Assembly (NCBI GenBank): GCA_943704425.1
Contig: CALSCP010002411.1
Span: forward strand, 1-64,000
Origin: Ministeria vibrans ATCC 50519
Lineage: Eukaryota; Opisthokonta; Filasterea
Length of the DNA: 64,000 nucleotides
Direction of reading: 5' to 3'
Part shown: positions 1-12,530 of the stretch, piece after piece
Numbering within the stretch: the first letter of the stretch is position 1
Layout: every line of letters begins with the position of its first letter
Notes under the pieces: model-generated
Databases searched by the model: none
Seen by the model: only the letters and a program-made list of their open reading frames with translations
Told to the model about the DNA's origin: nothing
Translations under genes and position numbers: made by a program

Positions 1-42
1 TTTTTTTTCGCACTTTTTCGTCACCGTTTCCCTCTTTTGCAG

Positions 43-820
43 GTATGATGAACGCCACCCGTCAACTGGGAGAGTCCATTACCGAGATCTACGACGAAGA
101 GTGCAGTGCGCACGATCCCGTAGCTGATTTGGTGGCTGGGTAAGCAACAAGCGACCTTGTTTGGTGGGAGGGTCCGGCGGGTTGTGGCGATGCGGCGGCG
201 CACACGCACTCTCAGCGCGGCAAGGCAACCCACATTCTACCAATGCATATGCATGTGTGTGTGTGTGTGTCTCTCTCTCTTTCTTTCTGTCTTTATTCGT
301 CTCTCGCGTACCGCCGTGAGCCACTCGATAATCGTGATGTGACACTCAACATTGCTTTCTCTTTTCTTTTGATGACACAGTGTCGATTTGATGTGGGCCG
401 ACTACCACGCACGGATACAAGAGTTTCTGGTCAACCCTGTGGCCAACTACATGAAGCGCATTCCCGAAATGAAGCAAAAGTAAGCATTGCAGAGAGAAGA
501 TTGAACTTGTATTGATGACATATATCATAGAATGGCCAAGTACGAGCGCAAAAAGGTCGACTTTGATCGATACCGACACTCATTGGCTACCATGAAGAAC
601 AAGACCAAAGTCAATGACGAAAAGGTGCGGGGAAAAAAGCAAATTTTTAAAGCAAAGATGAATAGTAATAGTTATATTCATTTGGGTTGGCAATGTTTTA
701 GGTTCAACAGGCGGAAGCGTCGTACGAAACAGCCAAGGCTAGCTACGACGAGATTCGCGCTGCTCTTCATGAAGAACTTCCACAGTTCTATGACGATAGA
801 ATGGAATTTTACGGAGTACT

Positions 821-824
<4 letters not shown>
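43..824 (+). CDS. BAR-domain (amphiphysin/BIN3/Rvs161-like) protein, partial at both ends
   Basis: Four exons can be read: 43-139, 381-479, 531-624 and 702-about 824, with GT-AG introns that keep one frame. The peptide contains MMNATRQLGESITEIY, VDLMWADYHARI, FDRYRHSL and ELPQFYDDRMEFYGVL. This is the helix-2 pattern of classical BAR domains (D-x-x-R-x-x-L, then E-E-L-P-x-L/F-Y-D-x-R). BAR dimers bind and bend membranes in endocytosis and cortical actin organisation. The 5' exons lie outside the window. The coding frame runs straight into a run of about 30 A, where helix 3 of the domain should follow, so the 3' end is missing. The family assignment is good; the exact paralogue cannot be told from this piece. 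Confidence 0.75.
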
Positions 825-854
<30 letters not shown>

Positions 855-3465
855 ACATACATTTTTGAGAGAGAATCAAACTGGCGAGTGAGACTTTTGA
901 TGAGAGCGCGAACGGACGGGGTTGAGAGATGGGCGAAAGAAGCAATGGTGGGACCATGAGCAGAAAGGAGATGGCGCGACCAAAGGAGGTAGTACTGGAG
1001 GTGGGGGGAGGAGGAGAGAGCGTGGGCGAGGTGGGCGAGGAAGCGGGGAAGGTGGACTGGAGGTAGGGCAAGGGCGGTGGCGGGAATGGCGGAGGGCGGG
1101 GTGTGCTCGACGGACGCGTGGAGGAGAAGGGGCTCGCCGAGGCGCAGGGCCAGACAGATGGCGCGCAGGTGGTCGCCCGTAGACGAGGCGGCGTGGACGG
1201 CGGACGGGGTGACGTCCGTGTCGAGATCGTATGGGTCAAAGAGGAAGGTAGTGTCGAGCGAGAAGACGAGAAGGCCCTCGGTGGTGGCCGCTGCCCACGA
1301 GCGGCCCGTCGGCGAAAAGCGAACGGAGCGCACGCGAACCTCGGGGCGGGCATGGCGGGTGCTGAGGTCGCCGGAGCGCACGCCGGGCAGCGTCGAGTCG
1401 GCGTCGTGGTCGCTGTCGTCGTCGGCCGAGTCGTGGTCGTCGATTAGGTCCATTGCGCCCGCTTCCGTCATCTTTTTGCTGTTGAGCTTGTCCAGCACTC
1501 CGTCAAGCGACCGATTGCGGCTAATCTCAAACCGCCGCACCAGCACACCCTCGGCAACCGCATAGATGCATACAAAGCGCGAGCGACCGCCGGCCAAGAG
1601 CAGCGCCCCATCAGCATTGTAGCACAGCGACGAGAAGTACCCGCCCGTCAGCCCCGCACGCGCGTCCTCCATCTGCCGTCCGCCAATCGCGTCCCGACGT
1701 GCGTCAATAGTTCCCGTCTGCGTGCCCCGCGCCACGTCCCAAAAGCTGATCTCACCGTCGAGCGTCGCCACGGCAATCTGTGTGCCGTCGGGACAGTAAG
1801 ACACAGCGAGCACGTCGCTCTTGTGCAGGAGTCCTTCACCTGCAACGCCACTGCTCTTACGCGCTCGATCCGTCACGTACAGGTCCCACACGCGCACTGC
1901 CTGGTCCCAACTGCCGCTGACCACTTGGTTGGCAATGGGCGAGAAGGACAGACACGAGACTGGCGCAGTGTGTGCGGTGATCATTTCGAGCAGTCGGCCC
2001 GTCTGCACACTCCACAGGAGCACCTCGTTGGTGTCCGCCGTGCCCGCGCAGACCACCTCGCCACTGCCCTCGACCGCCAGTGACGCAAACCGCAGTGGCG
2101 TTGGACCTGTAAATGTGCGGAAGTTGCGGTAGCGGACCAGGTCAAAGGCGCGCACAGTGCCGTCCTGGCTAGCCGTGAAGACAACGCCCGCCTTGCGCGG
2201 CGAGTAACACACGCCCACAATGGCCGCCGAGTGCTCGCGGAACGTCACATAGCAGAACCCTGTCGTCGTGTCCCACACCTTGACGCGTCCGTCGTCGCCA
2301 CCCGTCGTCAGCGACTGTCCGTCGGGCGAGTAGGCCAGTGCGGCCGTGTCGTGGAAGTGACCCTGCTGCTTGAGGACGTGCGTCTCTGACTTCCACTCCC
2401 ACACCAGCAGCTGTCCCAGCCGCGCACTCCCAAACGCCAACCAGTCCCCCGTTGCGTTGATGGCGCACGTGTGCAGCCGTCGCTGCGAGATGGACAGTGT
2501 GTGGATCAGCGACAGTTCTGGCATCTCGTACAGCGCAAAGATGCCTGAGGAGAAGCCCACAACAACAAGCTGGCCGCCCCGATGGTACGTGCACGTTGTC
2601 ACACGCGCGTGGTTCTGCTTGAACAAATGCTTTTGTGCCAACCGATAGCGGTGTGGTATGTCGTGGTCCACACACGCCACTTGTCGTCTGTCTCCGTCTT
2701 CTCCTTGCTCCTCCTCATCCTCATCCTCGTGCGTCTGCGGCTGCTCGTGCGTCCAGTGGTAGAGGGCGCCGTCGCGCGCCACGGTGTAGATGCCGCCGGT
2801 GGCGCGGGACGTGGCAAAGAAGGCTGCAATGACAAAGTCACGGTGGCCCGCAAGAGTCTGAGGGACAAAGCCGGGCGTGGGGTCGAGCGAGTAGAGACGG
2901 GCCGTCGTGTCGCGCGACGTGCTGACAAAGAAGCGGCCGTCGGCGGACCAGTCGACGGCCAGGACGTCGTCTTGGTGGCCCGTGTACGTGCGGTGCAGCA
3001 CAAAGGGCGCGAACTCGCGCTGCATCTGTGGCGTGCGCCACACCTGGACGTGCCGGCCGACGGCTGCGGCGAAGAAAAGGCCATCGGGCGAAAAGGCCAA
3101 GTGCTCAACGCGCTCCTTGAAATTGAAGTAGTGCAGGACGGTGCGGCGCGGGAAGTTGATCAGCTGCGCGTAGCCCTCGTCGTCGACGACGAGCAGGAAC
3201 AGATCGTTGGGCGACAGCGCCATGCGCCAGATATTCGAGCGCGACTCGATCGGCAGCGTGCAACTCTTGTTGGCGACCAAATCGAAGACGGAGACGCGGT
3301 TGCCCACGGGCGACAGCAGCACGTTGCCGTCCGACGTGAACACCACGTTGCCCTGCTTGTACACAGTGCCCAGCAAGTTGGAAAACTGCAGGAGGAGCCA
3401 TCGCAATCAATTTTCACATTATTTATCTCTCTTTCTGCGCGACTCACCTCAAATCCAAACCGCAT
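809..3465 (-). CDS. PWP2: PWP2-like WD40 protein, U3 snoRNP (UTP-B) subunit; 3' end doubtful
   Basis: PWP2 is a UTP-B component of the small-subunit processome that acts on pre-18S rRNA in the nucleolus. The start is an 18-nt exon (3465-3448, MRFGFE), followed by a 62-nt intron (3447-3386) and a long second exon beginning FSNLLGTVYKQGN, which matches the conserved PWP2 N-terminus. Many WD repeats follow, with GH...WD spacing such as GHQDDVLAVDWSADGRF, forming two propellers, then the Utp12-like C-terminal helices around LQYYLLWSRHLL and ALIKSLTRQFDSLSK. After SLSKM the frame runs into poly-T and stops at 809. That tail (poly-Phe) is unlikely to be real: a GT donor lies just before the T run, so the last segment is probably missing. 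Confidence 0.9.
823..852. repeat. Poly-A tract of about 30 nt separating two cut-off genes
   Basis: An uninterrupted A run. The BAR gene (+) enters from the left without finishing its domain. The PWP2 gene (-) enters from the right just before its last conserved segment. See the findings for the join hypothesis. Confidence 0.9.
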
Positions 3466-3902
3466 CTGACTGTGAGTTCGAGGGAAAGGGAAAGGTGAGG
3501 GTGAAACAAGAGTATTAAAGTTATATTTTAAAAAGTTGGTTACGTCGAAATGAAGAGAAAAGTTAACTCAAAGGAGAAGAAATATAACACTGAAGAGTAA
3601 TGCAATGCTTCCGCGATAGCCGATAGGGCATGGGCTAGCCCCAAGAAGATATTATTAAGGAGAAAGAATCCCACCTCTGTATTAATGATACAAAAGAAGA
3701 AGAAAACAAACATTTCAAATTTATCCCAAAGGAAAAACGACAACACACACACGGCTCAGTCTACTGACTCTGCTCACTGCTCAGAAGTAAGAACAACCAT
3801 TTAAGCCATGAATTTAATATTATGCCTTTTTATTAAGACGTGAAATTATTCTTTTTGATATGATTAAAAAATTGAAAAGGTTTCTTTCACTCTCACATTC
3901 TC
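3466..3902. other. Intergenic spacer, PWP2 upstream region
   Basis: An AT-rich spacer between the PWP2 start (-) and the stop of the next minus-strand gene. It should hold the PWP2 promoter. I see no convincing ORF, RNA gene or repeat in it. Confidence 0.5.
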
Positions 3903-6900
3903 TCACAAAAAGTCCACCACTAACTTGTTGACGACACTCTGGGCGACCACCCCGGCAATCTTGGCCGAAAGCGGCTGGGCGGCACTCGTGCTACTGGCGA
4001 CGTTCTCAAACACAGACGCCAGCTTTGTTCCGTCCGTGGCCGAGTGCATCGTGCCACCCAATCTCTTGATCATCGTCTCCAGCTTTTTGTTTTCGCGTCT
4101 ATACCACGTTCCGGTGCCAAACCTAATGCCATGCGCTGAAAAGACCCGCCCCTTCATGGCCGACACAATTGCCTCTGTCATCGAACTAGGGTCGTCGTCG
4201 GCATAGCCGTCCGTCATAAACACAAACGTCTAAAAAGACATCCGAGAGAATCAGTACCACACGTACATATAATATATATATATAATTATATTATATAATT
4301 ATATATATATTATAAGTCTCTGTCTTACCGTGTGATACGCGGAAGAAGTCGACTCCATGAGCGGCAGTGTCATCCTCAACGCCGGAATAAACATCGTGTT
4401 GTCCCCGTTGCGCTGAAATTGGTCAGGTGTGTCCTGCAATGGCCCTACATACATCTTAATCAACAACAACAACAACAACAATAATAACAACAGCAACATC
4501 GACAACAACAACAACAAGCAGCAATAGAAACAGATACACGATTCTCCTCCCTCTCTCTATCTGTACCTGGTCCGAATGTCTTTCTCGCGGTCGAGCCAAA
4601 CTGAACGACACTGACCAGATCGTAGGGGTTTTGTGCCTCGAGACGGACATTCTTAAAGCACAGCCACGCATGGCACAGCTTCTTCCACGGGTCATCACGC
4701 ATCGACGAACTCTCGTCCAGACAGAACACAAAGTGATGGCGCTTCCGCTCTGCCTGCACTCCCTTGAACAAACGAATCGTCTCCATCTTGCGCGGGGGAA
4801 GCGTGCTTGGCGTCGTCGCACTCAGCGCCTCCGATAGGCACCTCTCCAAATGCTCCGTTGGACATGGACCATCTGTCGCCGACGACTCGCGTACACGTCC
4901 AAACAAGACGTGCACACCACCCGTGTAGTCTGGCTCCTTGCTCACATTGCCTGCATTGGCCAGCTTCTTCATGGCCTTGGCCGCCTTGCCCGACTCACGA
5001 GGCTTGGTGTCCGTACACGTCGTGCCGTTGAGATCGCCGTGCCCCGGCGCATCCGTCACCACCAGCAGCAGCTTGGCACGTGACTGCCACCCCAGTGACG
5101 CCGCCTCGTCCAGCGCATCGGCCACATTCTCCGGCAAGTCCCCGCCACCATTCGCCTCAAGTGCCTTCACATGCTCCACAAAAGTCCGGCCTCTACGCGT
5201 CCCCACGGGCGTCACTTTGCCAGAATCATTCTCGCTCGGATACACATTCAAAAAGGGCACCTTTTCAAATGTGAAGGCGTCTCGGAAGCCCACAAGCGCA
5301 CAGCGCATCATAAGCTTGAGGCCAGGAATGTCTTCACTCAGTTGCTCTCGAATCTTCTCAATCACACTAACAATGTCCTCCTGCACTGCCTTCAGGTACG
5401 GACGCATACTGCCGCTGACATCAAGCACAAAACACAGATCCACCGTCATCGCACTCGGGCCATTGCCCGTCATTAGCGTTGCCGTGCGCTCGCTGACCAG
5501 ACCCCTTTCCAGTTCGGTAAATACCTTTTTGGTGCTCATCAACACGCCGTCTAGCTGCTCCGTCGTGCTCTGTCCCGACACAAACGCCCCTTGATGCTTG
5601 CCCACCGTCCGGTCCTGCCCGACAACACCTTCCGGCGACGAGTCGTCCTCCTGATCAAACACGGCCCGCAGTGCCGCCGGGAGCGCCGCTGGAATCGCCG
5701 CACGCACCCACTTGCCATACGCCTTCTCCACTCGCATGCGGTCGTAGCCCACACCCAGTCCAACCACATCAACGATGGGTCCGCCTCCGTCGCCCCGTGC
5801 TCGTCTCAGCATCGCCGTGTGCCGCCAGGGCGTTGTCGAGTAGCCGTCGCTCAGCACAAACACATGCTTGGGTCCGCGCACACCAGCCCCCTGCAGCAGA
5901 TTCAATGCGCACTCAATGCCCTCTGTGTCGCGTGTCAGGGCGTCGTCACTGTGACGCATGTGATGCGCCACAAGCAGCTGCGTCACTTCGTTCCACGGAT
6001 CCGACAGACGCTTCAACACTCGCACATGTCGTCCACACTGCACAATGGCCACCTGAGTGACCCCCACCTGAGACAGTGCGCCCAGCAGCTGCACCAGCGA
6101 CTCAAAGGCGCACTCGGCCAGATGGCCCAGCATCGACTGCGACGTGTCCACCACAATAACTACGCCATAGTCGCGTCGCCCGCCTGTCAGCTTCTTCGCC
6201 CAGATTTTCTTGTAGCTCCAGTCCGTACTGAACGCCTTGATCAGACCCGTCAGCGACAGCGTCGAGCCAAACACGGCCGAACGTGCGCGCGTAAACCTGT
6301 TGAAGGGGTAGACTGTCTCCTCACAGGCGGCCGCCAACTCTTGCACCTCACCCGACACTGCATCCATTGCCGTCGCCCACAGCTGCTGTGTCTCCAACAG
6401 CAGCTGCTGCAGACCAGTTGAGCTGGTGGCAAGTCGCTCAATGCTTTCGCGGGCCGCATCCAACTGCTGCAGGTGCGCATCGAGTTGTTCCAGTCGACGC
6501 TCGCTCGACTCAGCGCAGGGAATGGACTCATCAAGCGCGTTCGAGCCCACCTGCCACAGCTCTTGAATGGTGCCTCCCGCCCCATCCTCGATCGCCTGAG
6601 CGAGCGTAATCTTCCCCACAGGCGCCATCAGTGCCCTTAATCGCTTCGAGTGCTTGCGCCACGCAGCATCCGTCGTCACGTTGGCAAACGACGACACAAA
6701 GGACCCAAAGCAATTCGCTACCATTGTTTCCTCCGCACTAACAGCACTCGACGTCGATTCTACAAAGCTACCATGCTTGTTTACCGTCGCCGCAAGATTC
6801 TCATTCATAGTCTTGCGCAATCGGTTCTCCACCAGCCCCAGCAGCCCACTCGGCAGATCTGTCGCACCCACCGTCCCCACCTGCGCAACTTCTTCCATGC

Positions 6901-6964
6901 TCTTGAGAAAATCTTTGACAAAGGCAGGCATGGACTCCTTGGGCTTGGGCAAAATGGTCAGCAT
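3903..6964 (-). CDS. Protein with three von Willebrand factor A domains
   Basis: The product is about 930 residues, intracellular-looking with no signal peptide. An N-terminal helical region is followed by three VWA domains, each with a metal-binding DxSxS site: VVDTSQSM, FVLDVSGSM and FCLDESSSM. The second has the layout of alpha-kinase-linked VWA domains (VGFRD, then GGGDLPENVADAL). The third is split by introns at 4566-4445 and 4328-4230 and resumes at FVFMTDGY. VWA domains bind partners through Mg2+; no enzymatic domain is visible and the role is unknown. The start is uncertain. The first in-frame ATG is at 6964, but the frame stays open to about 7043, where a TTTAG acceptor follows a long TC tract, so an upstream exon is possible. 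Confidence 0.8.
4262..4316. repeat. AT-rich palindromic tract inside an intron
   Basis: Alternating TA and ATTATA blocks form near-perfect inverted repeats within the second intron of the triple-VWA gene. Probably neutral low-complexity sequence. Confidence 0.6.
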
Positions 6965-7080
6965 AGACAGCTGGGCACTGCACGCATCCAGTGCCTTCTT
7001 GTAGTCCGTGGTGACTCGCTCGCGACTGATTCCATCAGTGACTAAACACAAAGAGAAGCGTAGGTGTGTATACGTGTGAG

Positions 7081-7082
7081 CA

Positions 7083-7148
<66 letters not shown>
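7081..7148. repeat. (GA)n microsatellite upstream of the triple-VWA gene
   Basis: About 34 GA units. On the gene's sense strand it is (TC)n, directly upstream of a candidate acceptor at about 7044, so it may be the polypyrimidine tract of a 5' intron. Confidence 0.85.
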
Positions 7149-7154
<6 letters not shown>

Positions 7155-7252
7155 CAGGTAGAACGAAGCAGGGTGAGAAAGAGCAAGACGTATAATTTAA
7201 AAATTATTAGTTGATTGCTTTAGGGTTGTTTACTGTTACTGTGGGGGCGTGA

Positions 7253-8939
7253 TCAACACTTGTCACCAGGACAGGGCTTGAGGTCACAGGAGGGAATATC
7301 ACGACGACCTACGAGGCGACTGTACTCCGACGGATCCACTGTAATTGTGGCATTGTACCACTACAGAGCCAAAGAGAGCATAATGCGTGAGTGAGTGTGT
7401 CACGAGAGAGAGAGTGTGTGTGTGTGTGCTATTTTTTTTACTTTGACGACTGCTGATTGCATAGTGATGCCATTGACGGTCCTTGCGGCCCAGTCACCGC
7501 CAGAGCCTGTCTGGCAGTGTGCAGGGCAGTTTGTGAGGAAAACCGAGTGGCGTGCTGGGAGTGTCTCGTTCATAAGACGCGTCATTTCGCGTCCGTACGA
7601 TTCCCACAGCTGCTCATTGGATCCGGTGCACTGGGTCACTGTGCAGTTGAGCGACAGAATTGCCTTTTGCTGCCACGTGTCATATCGCTAATGATCCATC
7701 ATGACGTGGGTGTATGGATATTAGGAGGGGAAAAATTGAGCAGATAGATGGGGTCAATACCGATTGAAGTACAAGCATGGGCGTCTCAATGTACCGCGTT
7801 ACAACGGATCCAAACATGCACTGCCAGGCTGAGTCGCCAAGGGCAGACACGCATGCATGGTTCACTGACTGCGACTAGAGAATGTGTATGTGTGAGTGAA
7901 ATATCAAATAAGGTCTGTGTAGAAGGCACATGGAGAAGAGAAAGAGAGAGGACGGAAAGACAAAGTGACACACAAAGCGATACACAAGGCGATACACAAA
8001 GACAGTGATACACACAGTGATACACAAAGACAGTGATACACAAAGACAGTGATACACAAAGACAGTGATACACAAAGACAGTAATCCACAAAGACAGTAA
8101 TCCACAAAGTGATAAAAACAAAGTAGTGATAAGCAAAGTGATCGTACAACATTCATCGTCGAGTACAACCATTTCATGTTGTCTTGAAAACGTGGATGTC
8201 CTTGAACGTCGTTGTGAACAAGGCTGTACATGGCGTCACCAAGACCAATGACACGCGTCAAAGGATTCATCCGTGAGCGGAAGTAATCCATGTGAATGTA
8301 AGCAGTGAGACCACCAGCACTCTATCATGAGTACATGTTTGTCAACACAAATTGTGCGTCTCACACACACATGAACAAACGTACACAGCCAGAATACAGG
8401 ATTTCTGTCGCATCTTCCAGGCCCATAGTGAAAAGTCGATCAATCATCGCGTCGAAGAGGGGCCGGCCGCGGTAATGCAGCGTTACATTTCCCACAACCT
8501 GCCAACCGCATAAGCACACAAATCTTTCCCATTTCTCACTGACCTCTTCGGAATTGGAGCTCCACGACGAGCCATCACAGTACATGTTGAACACAATGTG
8601 AAACGACGAGAACGGAGGTGTCGCAAAGAGGGCAGAGCCCTCGTAGCGGTCACTGTACGTGTCGGGCCAATGTGTTGAACTTCCCAAAGTTGAATTGGCT
8701 CGAGAAACACAATTGGTCGGCGAAAAACACCAGCCACCGCCTTGCATGAAGACAACCCAGCGCGTCTCGTGGGCATGCGGCGATGGCCGGTAGAAGAAGC
8801 CGCCGGGGGAGCCGTCAAGACACTGTGCCTTGCGCGTGGCCGCCTCGGCTGTCAGGAGAATCTTCTGCCATGCGGGGGCCGCCAAAACACCCCCCAGGGT
8901 ACACAGAAGTGCAGCAACGCTCAACTTGGTCAACAGCAT
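7253..8939 (-). CDS. Secreted Notum / pectin-acetylesterase family hydrolase
   Basis: A carboxylesterase of the Notum/PAE alpha/beta-hydrolase family, about 390 residues once five introns are removed. It starts at 8939 with a clear signal peptide (MLLTKLSVAALLCTLGGVLA). Family landmarks in order: CLDGSPGGFFYR, the oxyanion-side MQGGGWCF, NMYCDGSSW, the nucleophile SGC|SAGG (split by a 63-nt intron at 8384-8322), GLGDAMYSL with the likely Asp, RYDTWQQKA, and CPAHCQ with the likely catalytic His. The final exon ends KPCPGDKC. A 45-nt in-frame intron interrupts the YCDGSS segment after SNSEE. Animal Notum deacylates Wnt and plant PAEs remove acetyl groups from pectin; the substrate here cannot be told. 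The catalytic Ser and His are present, so activity is likely. Confidence 0.85.
7960..8118. repeat. Intronic tandem repeat related to TATCRCTTTGT
   Basis: Many 14-17 nt units of the type GATACACAAAGACAGT fill an intron of the Notum-like gene. On the sense strand the core reads TATCACTTTGT or TATCACTGTCTTTGT, the same core found in introns of other genes in this window. Confidence 0.8.
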
Positions 8940-9153
8940 AAATCGTATTATGATTGAAAATGAAAATGGATCGGTTTATTTATTTATTTGCAGCTCACTA
9001 CGCTCAGTAAGATCACACCCCCACAACACATCCGGTCCTTCCCCTCTCGACTCCTGAGTTGAGATTTCGGATTCCCGAGTGTATATGTTTGCACACACAT
9101 TGCTCAAACGAAAGTGAAAGTTTTCAATTATTCATATTTTTTTTCGATATTTA
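8940..9153. promoter_or_regulatory. Divergent intergenic region between hydrolase and TBC genes
   Basis: 214 bp separate the two start codons, so both promoters must lie here. The region is AT-rich next to each gene. I do not see a clear TATA box or named element. Confidence 0.45.
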
Positions 9154-12100
9154 ATGCCACCGAAGAAGAAAAAGGGAAAGAAGGCAAACGCCAGCAAGCC
9201 GACTGCACGTCCAAGCGCATCAAGCACACCGGATGGGGGTGGTGCGGTCGTGGACGACGGGGCTGAGAACGGGAGCGACGACGAGGGCGACGAGGGCGCC
9301 GGCAAAGACGACAGCGCACAAAGCAGTGTTGTGGTTGACGCAGTCGCGTCTGCCGCGCCTGCTGGCTCAACAGCAGAGCCGCCGGCTGCCGAACCGTCGC
9401 CGAAGGAGCCAGAGGAGGTGCAGGCGGCTTTCCCGTCGGCCGAGGGGGCCAGCGAGGCGGATGCGGACCGCAACGACACGGCGACTGTCGCACCGCTCGA
9501 TTCCACCGACACCGACGCGCACACGGACGCAGAGGTGCCGCCTGCGACTCAGGTCGAGCCTGTGGACGACACTTCGGCTGCTAGCGACCGTACTAGTGGC
9601 GACAACGAGCCGTCTGGTGCGAGTCCCGTCGCTGTTGGTTCGACGGGTGTGCAAGGCACGTCTGCTGACACGGGCAAATCAACAGTGGCCGACGTTGAGT
9701 GTGTTGCGCATCATACTCTCGCTCACGAGGAGGAGGCGAAGGAGGAGGAGGCGACGGCGATGACGGAAGACAACGCGGCAACGACAACGGAAGACAACGC
9801 GGCAACGACAACGGAAGACAACGCGGCAACGACCAGCGCCGAACCAGCTCCAAAAGCCTCCCTGGACATTGCTGGGGCAACCACCGATGAGTCGGCCGAC
9901 ACGATCACTGCTCTGACAGAAAGTGCTCCAGACAACGACACAGCCAAGCCTGAAGCTCTTTCTACTACTGCACCATCATCACCATCAGAAACATCATCAA
10001 CAACAACAACAACAACAACACCCGCCACAACAGCGTCCGAAAAGACCGTCGCCAGCCCCACCGCGACTGAAGTGGCCGCGGATGCGCTAGCAGGCGTGAA
10101 AGATGACTCGCAGCGTGCGAGTCAGCTGTCGTCACGTCCTCGACCCAACAGCACGGCAAGCACAACGGAGCTGACCAAGTACAACTTTGCTGTGTCGCTG
10201 CAACTGTGCGAGGGCACTCTGGGCTCCAACACGTTTACGACTGTTCCGTACGTCGTCGAGGGCGGTCCCGGCACGGGCTTGTTCAAACTGCATCTATTGC
10301 AGCCACGTCGCATCATTGTGACGGTGACGCAGCTCAGCAATGGGCCGCTTGTTGTCAAGCGCTGTGTGGGAATGCTCCTAAGCGAAGGCAAGACACTCAA
10401 CAGCGAAAAGGTTGCTCTGCTCGACATGCATGCACCCGAAGTGACCGGACGCGAACTGGTGCTCACGGGCGACTGGGATCCGCCCGAGGAGGCTCTCGCG
10501 GCCGCCGAGGCAACGGCGGTTAGCGAGCAGCAGGGTGACGATTCTGAGGTGCCCTTGTCGCCCGCTGCCCGACCGCGCTCCATGACGAGTGCCTCGGCAC
10601 AGACAGCGGGCGCTGCGCTGTCACTGCTGCACTCAGAGACACCCAAGGGCTCGCATGTGTCCGTGACGGTCGCCGTCGACCTTGTGCTCACAGGTGTGAC
10701 TGAGCCCGTGCGCTTTGAGTGGGCGACGCGCGTGCGTGTGTACCGTGCCAGCGAGCGCTTCTGGAATGTCTTTGCGCGCAAGCCACCACTGCCCACGGTG
10801 TACACTGTGTCGCTGTCGCCACTGCTTACTGACAAGGGACTCAAGACCCCCTACTTTGCCGTGACAGCTATCGTGCATCAGCAGCAGCGCCACCCTTCCA
10901 GTACCCTTAGCGACGACGACGACGACGGTGGCGCCGACGACAGCAGCAGCAGCAACGCAGCGGTCACTCCCAACTCGAGCCGTTCTCTCCTGCTCCCATT
11001 GCTCTCGCGCAAGGCCAAGGCACAGTCGTCACCGCCAATCACGAGTACATCATCATCATCATCGGCAACAACGACAGCGTCGGCGACGACAACCGACAGG
11101 AGCAACGCCACCACCTCGACTGCGCTGGGTGCGACCACCGAAGAAGACGCAGAGGTGGACGGTGAGCGGTCGGCGGCGTCAAGAGCACGGAGCGACACAG
11201 CCGACGGCTTTGTGGTGGTGAATGCGGACGATGTGACAGCGACGCGAGCAGACGACATGGAGGTGGACGAGGTGCAGGAGGCGCTGGATGAGGAGCTGGA
11301 GGCGCTTGCGTCTGGGACGGGGACAGTGAGCAAAGAGATGAGCGACGACCTGCTTGCTGTGTGGTCCAAGGTACTGCCCACATGGGAGTCGGTGAGCAAG
11401 AAGCAGCGTGTGACCCTGGCGCGTGGCGGTGTCCCTGAGCTGCTGCGCGGCAAAGTGTGGCTGTTGCTGGCCAATGTGGACTTTGCGACGCAGGAGGAGA
11501 TGAGCGAGACGTATCGCCATCTGACGACGCAAGAGTCGCCGATGGAGCAGGTGATTCAGTGGGACATTCTGCGGACGTTTCCGCAGCACGAGTACTTTCG
11601 CGACGCGGGTTCGGTGGGACAAGACGCGCTGAGTCGCGTGTCGCGCGCCTACTCGGTCTACGACGAGGAGACCGGCTACGTGCAAGGATTGTCGTTCATC
11701 CTTGCGATTCTTTTGCTGCACATGCCCGAGGAAGACGCTTTCTGCCTTCTTGCCAAGATCATGTACGACTACAACCTGCGCGAGATCTACCAGCCGGAGA
11801 TGATTCAGCTCAAGGTGATGTTCTATCAGCTGGACCAGCTGCTGCTCGAACAGGTCCCTGAGGTGCACGGGCACTTCCACCAGATGGGCATTGAGATTGA
11901 GATGTTTGCGTCGCAGTGGTTCCTCACATGTTTTGCCGCCAAATTTTCATTGCCTATGAGCTACCGTGTGATGGACCTGTTCCTCGCAGAAGGCATGCCG
12001 CTCATGTTTCAGCTGGCAGTGGCTATGCTGCGCGACTCGCGTGCTCAGCTGTCCCAGCTCCCCTTTGAGGACGTTCTTCGCTACCTGCGCGTCAACATCC

Positions 12101-12369
12101 CCCGCCGCTACGAGTCACCCGCTGCCGTTGAGAAGCTCCTCGTGGACGTGCGTACGGTCAAGATTCCCACGCGCAAGATGAAAAAGTGGGAGCGAGACTA
12201 TCTAATGCTGCGCCAGCGCGAAGAGGAGGATCTCGACCCGACAGTGCGACTGCAGCGCGAGCACGACCGTCTCAAGGAGGCCAACCGAGTGCTCGAGGGC
12301 GAAAACGAGATGCTTACAAGACAACTGATTGAAGTACTAGGGGGATACGAGCGAGCGAGTGTTATCTGA
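9154..12369 (+). CDS. RabGAP1-type TBC-domain Rab GTPase-activating protein
   Basis: One 1071-residue exon. Residues 1 to about 340 are acidic, Ala/Thr/Ser-rich and disordered, with three copies of EDNAATTT. Next comes the kinesin-like DUF3694 module typical of RABGAP1 ([47 protein letters not shown]), interrupted by a low-complexity insert. The TBC domain covers about 745-990. It has the arginine finger in [10 protein letters not shown] and the glutamine finger in GYVQGLSF, so it should stimulate GTP hydrolysis on a Rab. The C-terminal coiled coil ([15 protein letters not shown], then [16 protein letters not shown]) also matches RABGAP1. The N-terminal PTB domain of the animal protein is not evident. 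The ATG at 9154 is the first in frame. Acts in membrane trafficking; the target Rab is unknown. Confidence 0.92.
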   Translation: MPPKKKKGKKANASKPTARPSASSTPDGGGAVVDDGAENGSDDEGDEGAGKDDSAQSSVVVDAVASAAPAGSTAEPPAAEPSPKEPEEVQAAFPSAEGASEADADRNDTATVAPLDSTDTDAHTDAEVPPATQVEPVDDTSAASDRTSGDNEPSGASPVAVGSTGVQGTSADTGKSTVADVECVAHHTLAHEEEAKEEEATAMTEDNAATTTEDNAATTTEDNAATTSAEPAPKASLDIAGATTDESADTITALTESAPDNDTAKPEALSTTAPSSPSETSSTTTTTTTPATTASEKTVASPTATEVAADALAGVKDDSQRASQLSSRPRPNSTASTTELTKYNFAVSLQLCEGTLGSNTFTTVPYVVEGGPGTGLFKLHLLQPRRIIVTVTQLSNGPLVVKRCVGMLLSEGKTLNSEKVALLDMHAPEVTGRELVLTGDWDPPEEALAAAEATAVSEQQGDDSEVPLSPAARPRSMTSASAQTAGAALSLLHSETPKGSHVSVTVAVDLVLTGVTEPVRFEWATRVRVYRASERFWNVFARKPPLPTVYTVSLSPLLTDKGLKTPYFAVTAIVHQQQRHPSSTLSDDDDDGGADDSSSSNAAVTPNSSRSLLLPLLSRKAKAQSSPPITSTSSSSSATTTASATTTDRSNATTSTALGATTEEDAEVDGERSAASRARSDTADGFVVVNADDVTATRADDMEVDEVQEALDEELEALASGTGTVSKEMSDDLLAVWSKVLPTWESVSKKQRVTLARGGVPELLRGKVWLLLANVDFATQEEMSETYRHLTTQESPMEQVIQWDILRTFPQHEYFRDAGSVGQDALSRVSRAYSVYDEETGYVQGLSFILAILLLHMPEEDAFCLLAKIMYDYNLREIYQPEMIQLKVMFYQLDQLLLEQVPEVHGHFHQMGIEIEMFASQWFLTCFAAKFSLPMSYRVMDLFLAEGMPLMFQLAVAMLRDSRAQLSQLPFEDVLRYLRVNIPRRYESPAAVEKLLVDVRTVKIPTRKMKKWERDYLMLRQREEEDLDPTVRLQREHDRLKEANRVLEGENEMLTRQLIEVLGGYERASVI

Positions 12370-12418
12370 CTCTTTTCTCTATCACTTTGTTTTTCTCTAT
12401 CACTTTGTTTCTCTATCA

Positions 12419-12497
<79 letters not shown>

Positions 12498-12500
12498 TCA
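12370..12500 (+). repeat. TATCACTTTGTTT units followed by (TC)n and (CA)n
   Basis: Three copies of TCTCTATCACTTTGTTT precede about 25 TC units and about 9 CA units. The tract lies between the TBC stop and the first recognisable CAAX-protease codons, in the sense orientation of that gene. Confidence 0.85.
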
Positions 12501-12530
12501 CTCATTCACTCACGCCACCTGTGACTGTAG

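Noticed and set aside
823-852. Poly-A as the tail of a retrotransposed gene copy
   Set aside because: The flanking genes contain normal introns and there are no target-site duplications, so processed retroposition does not fit.
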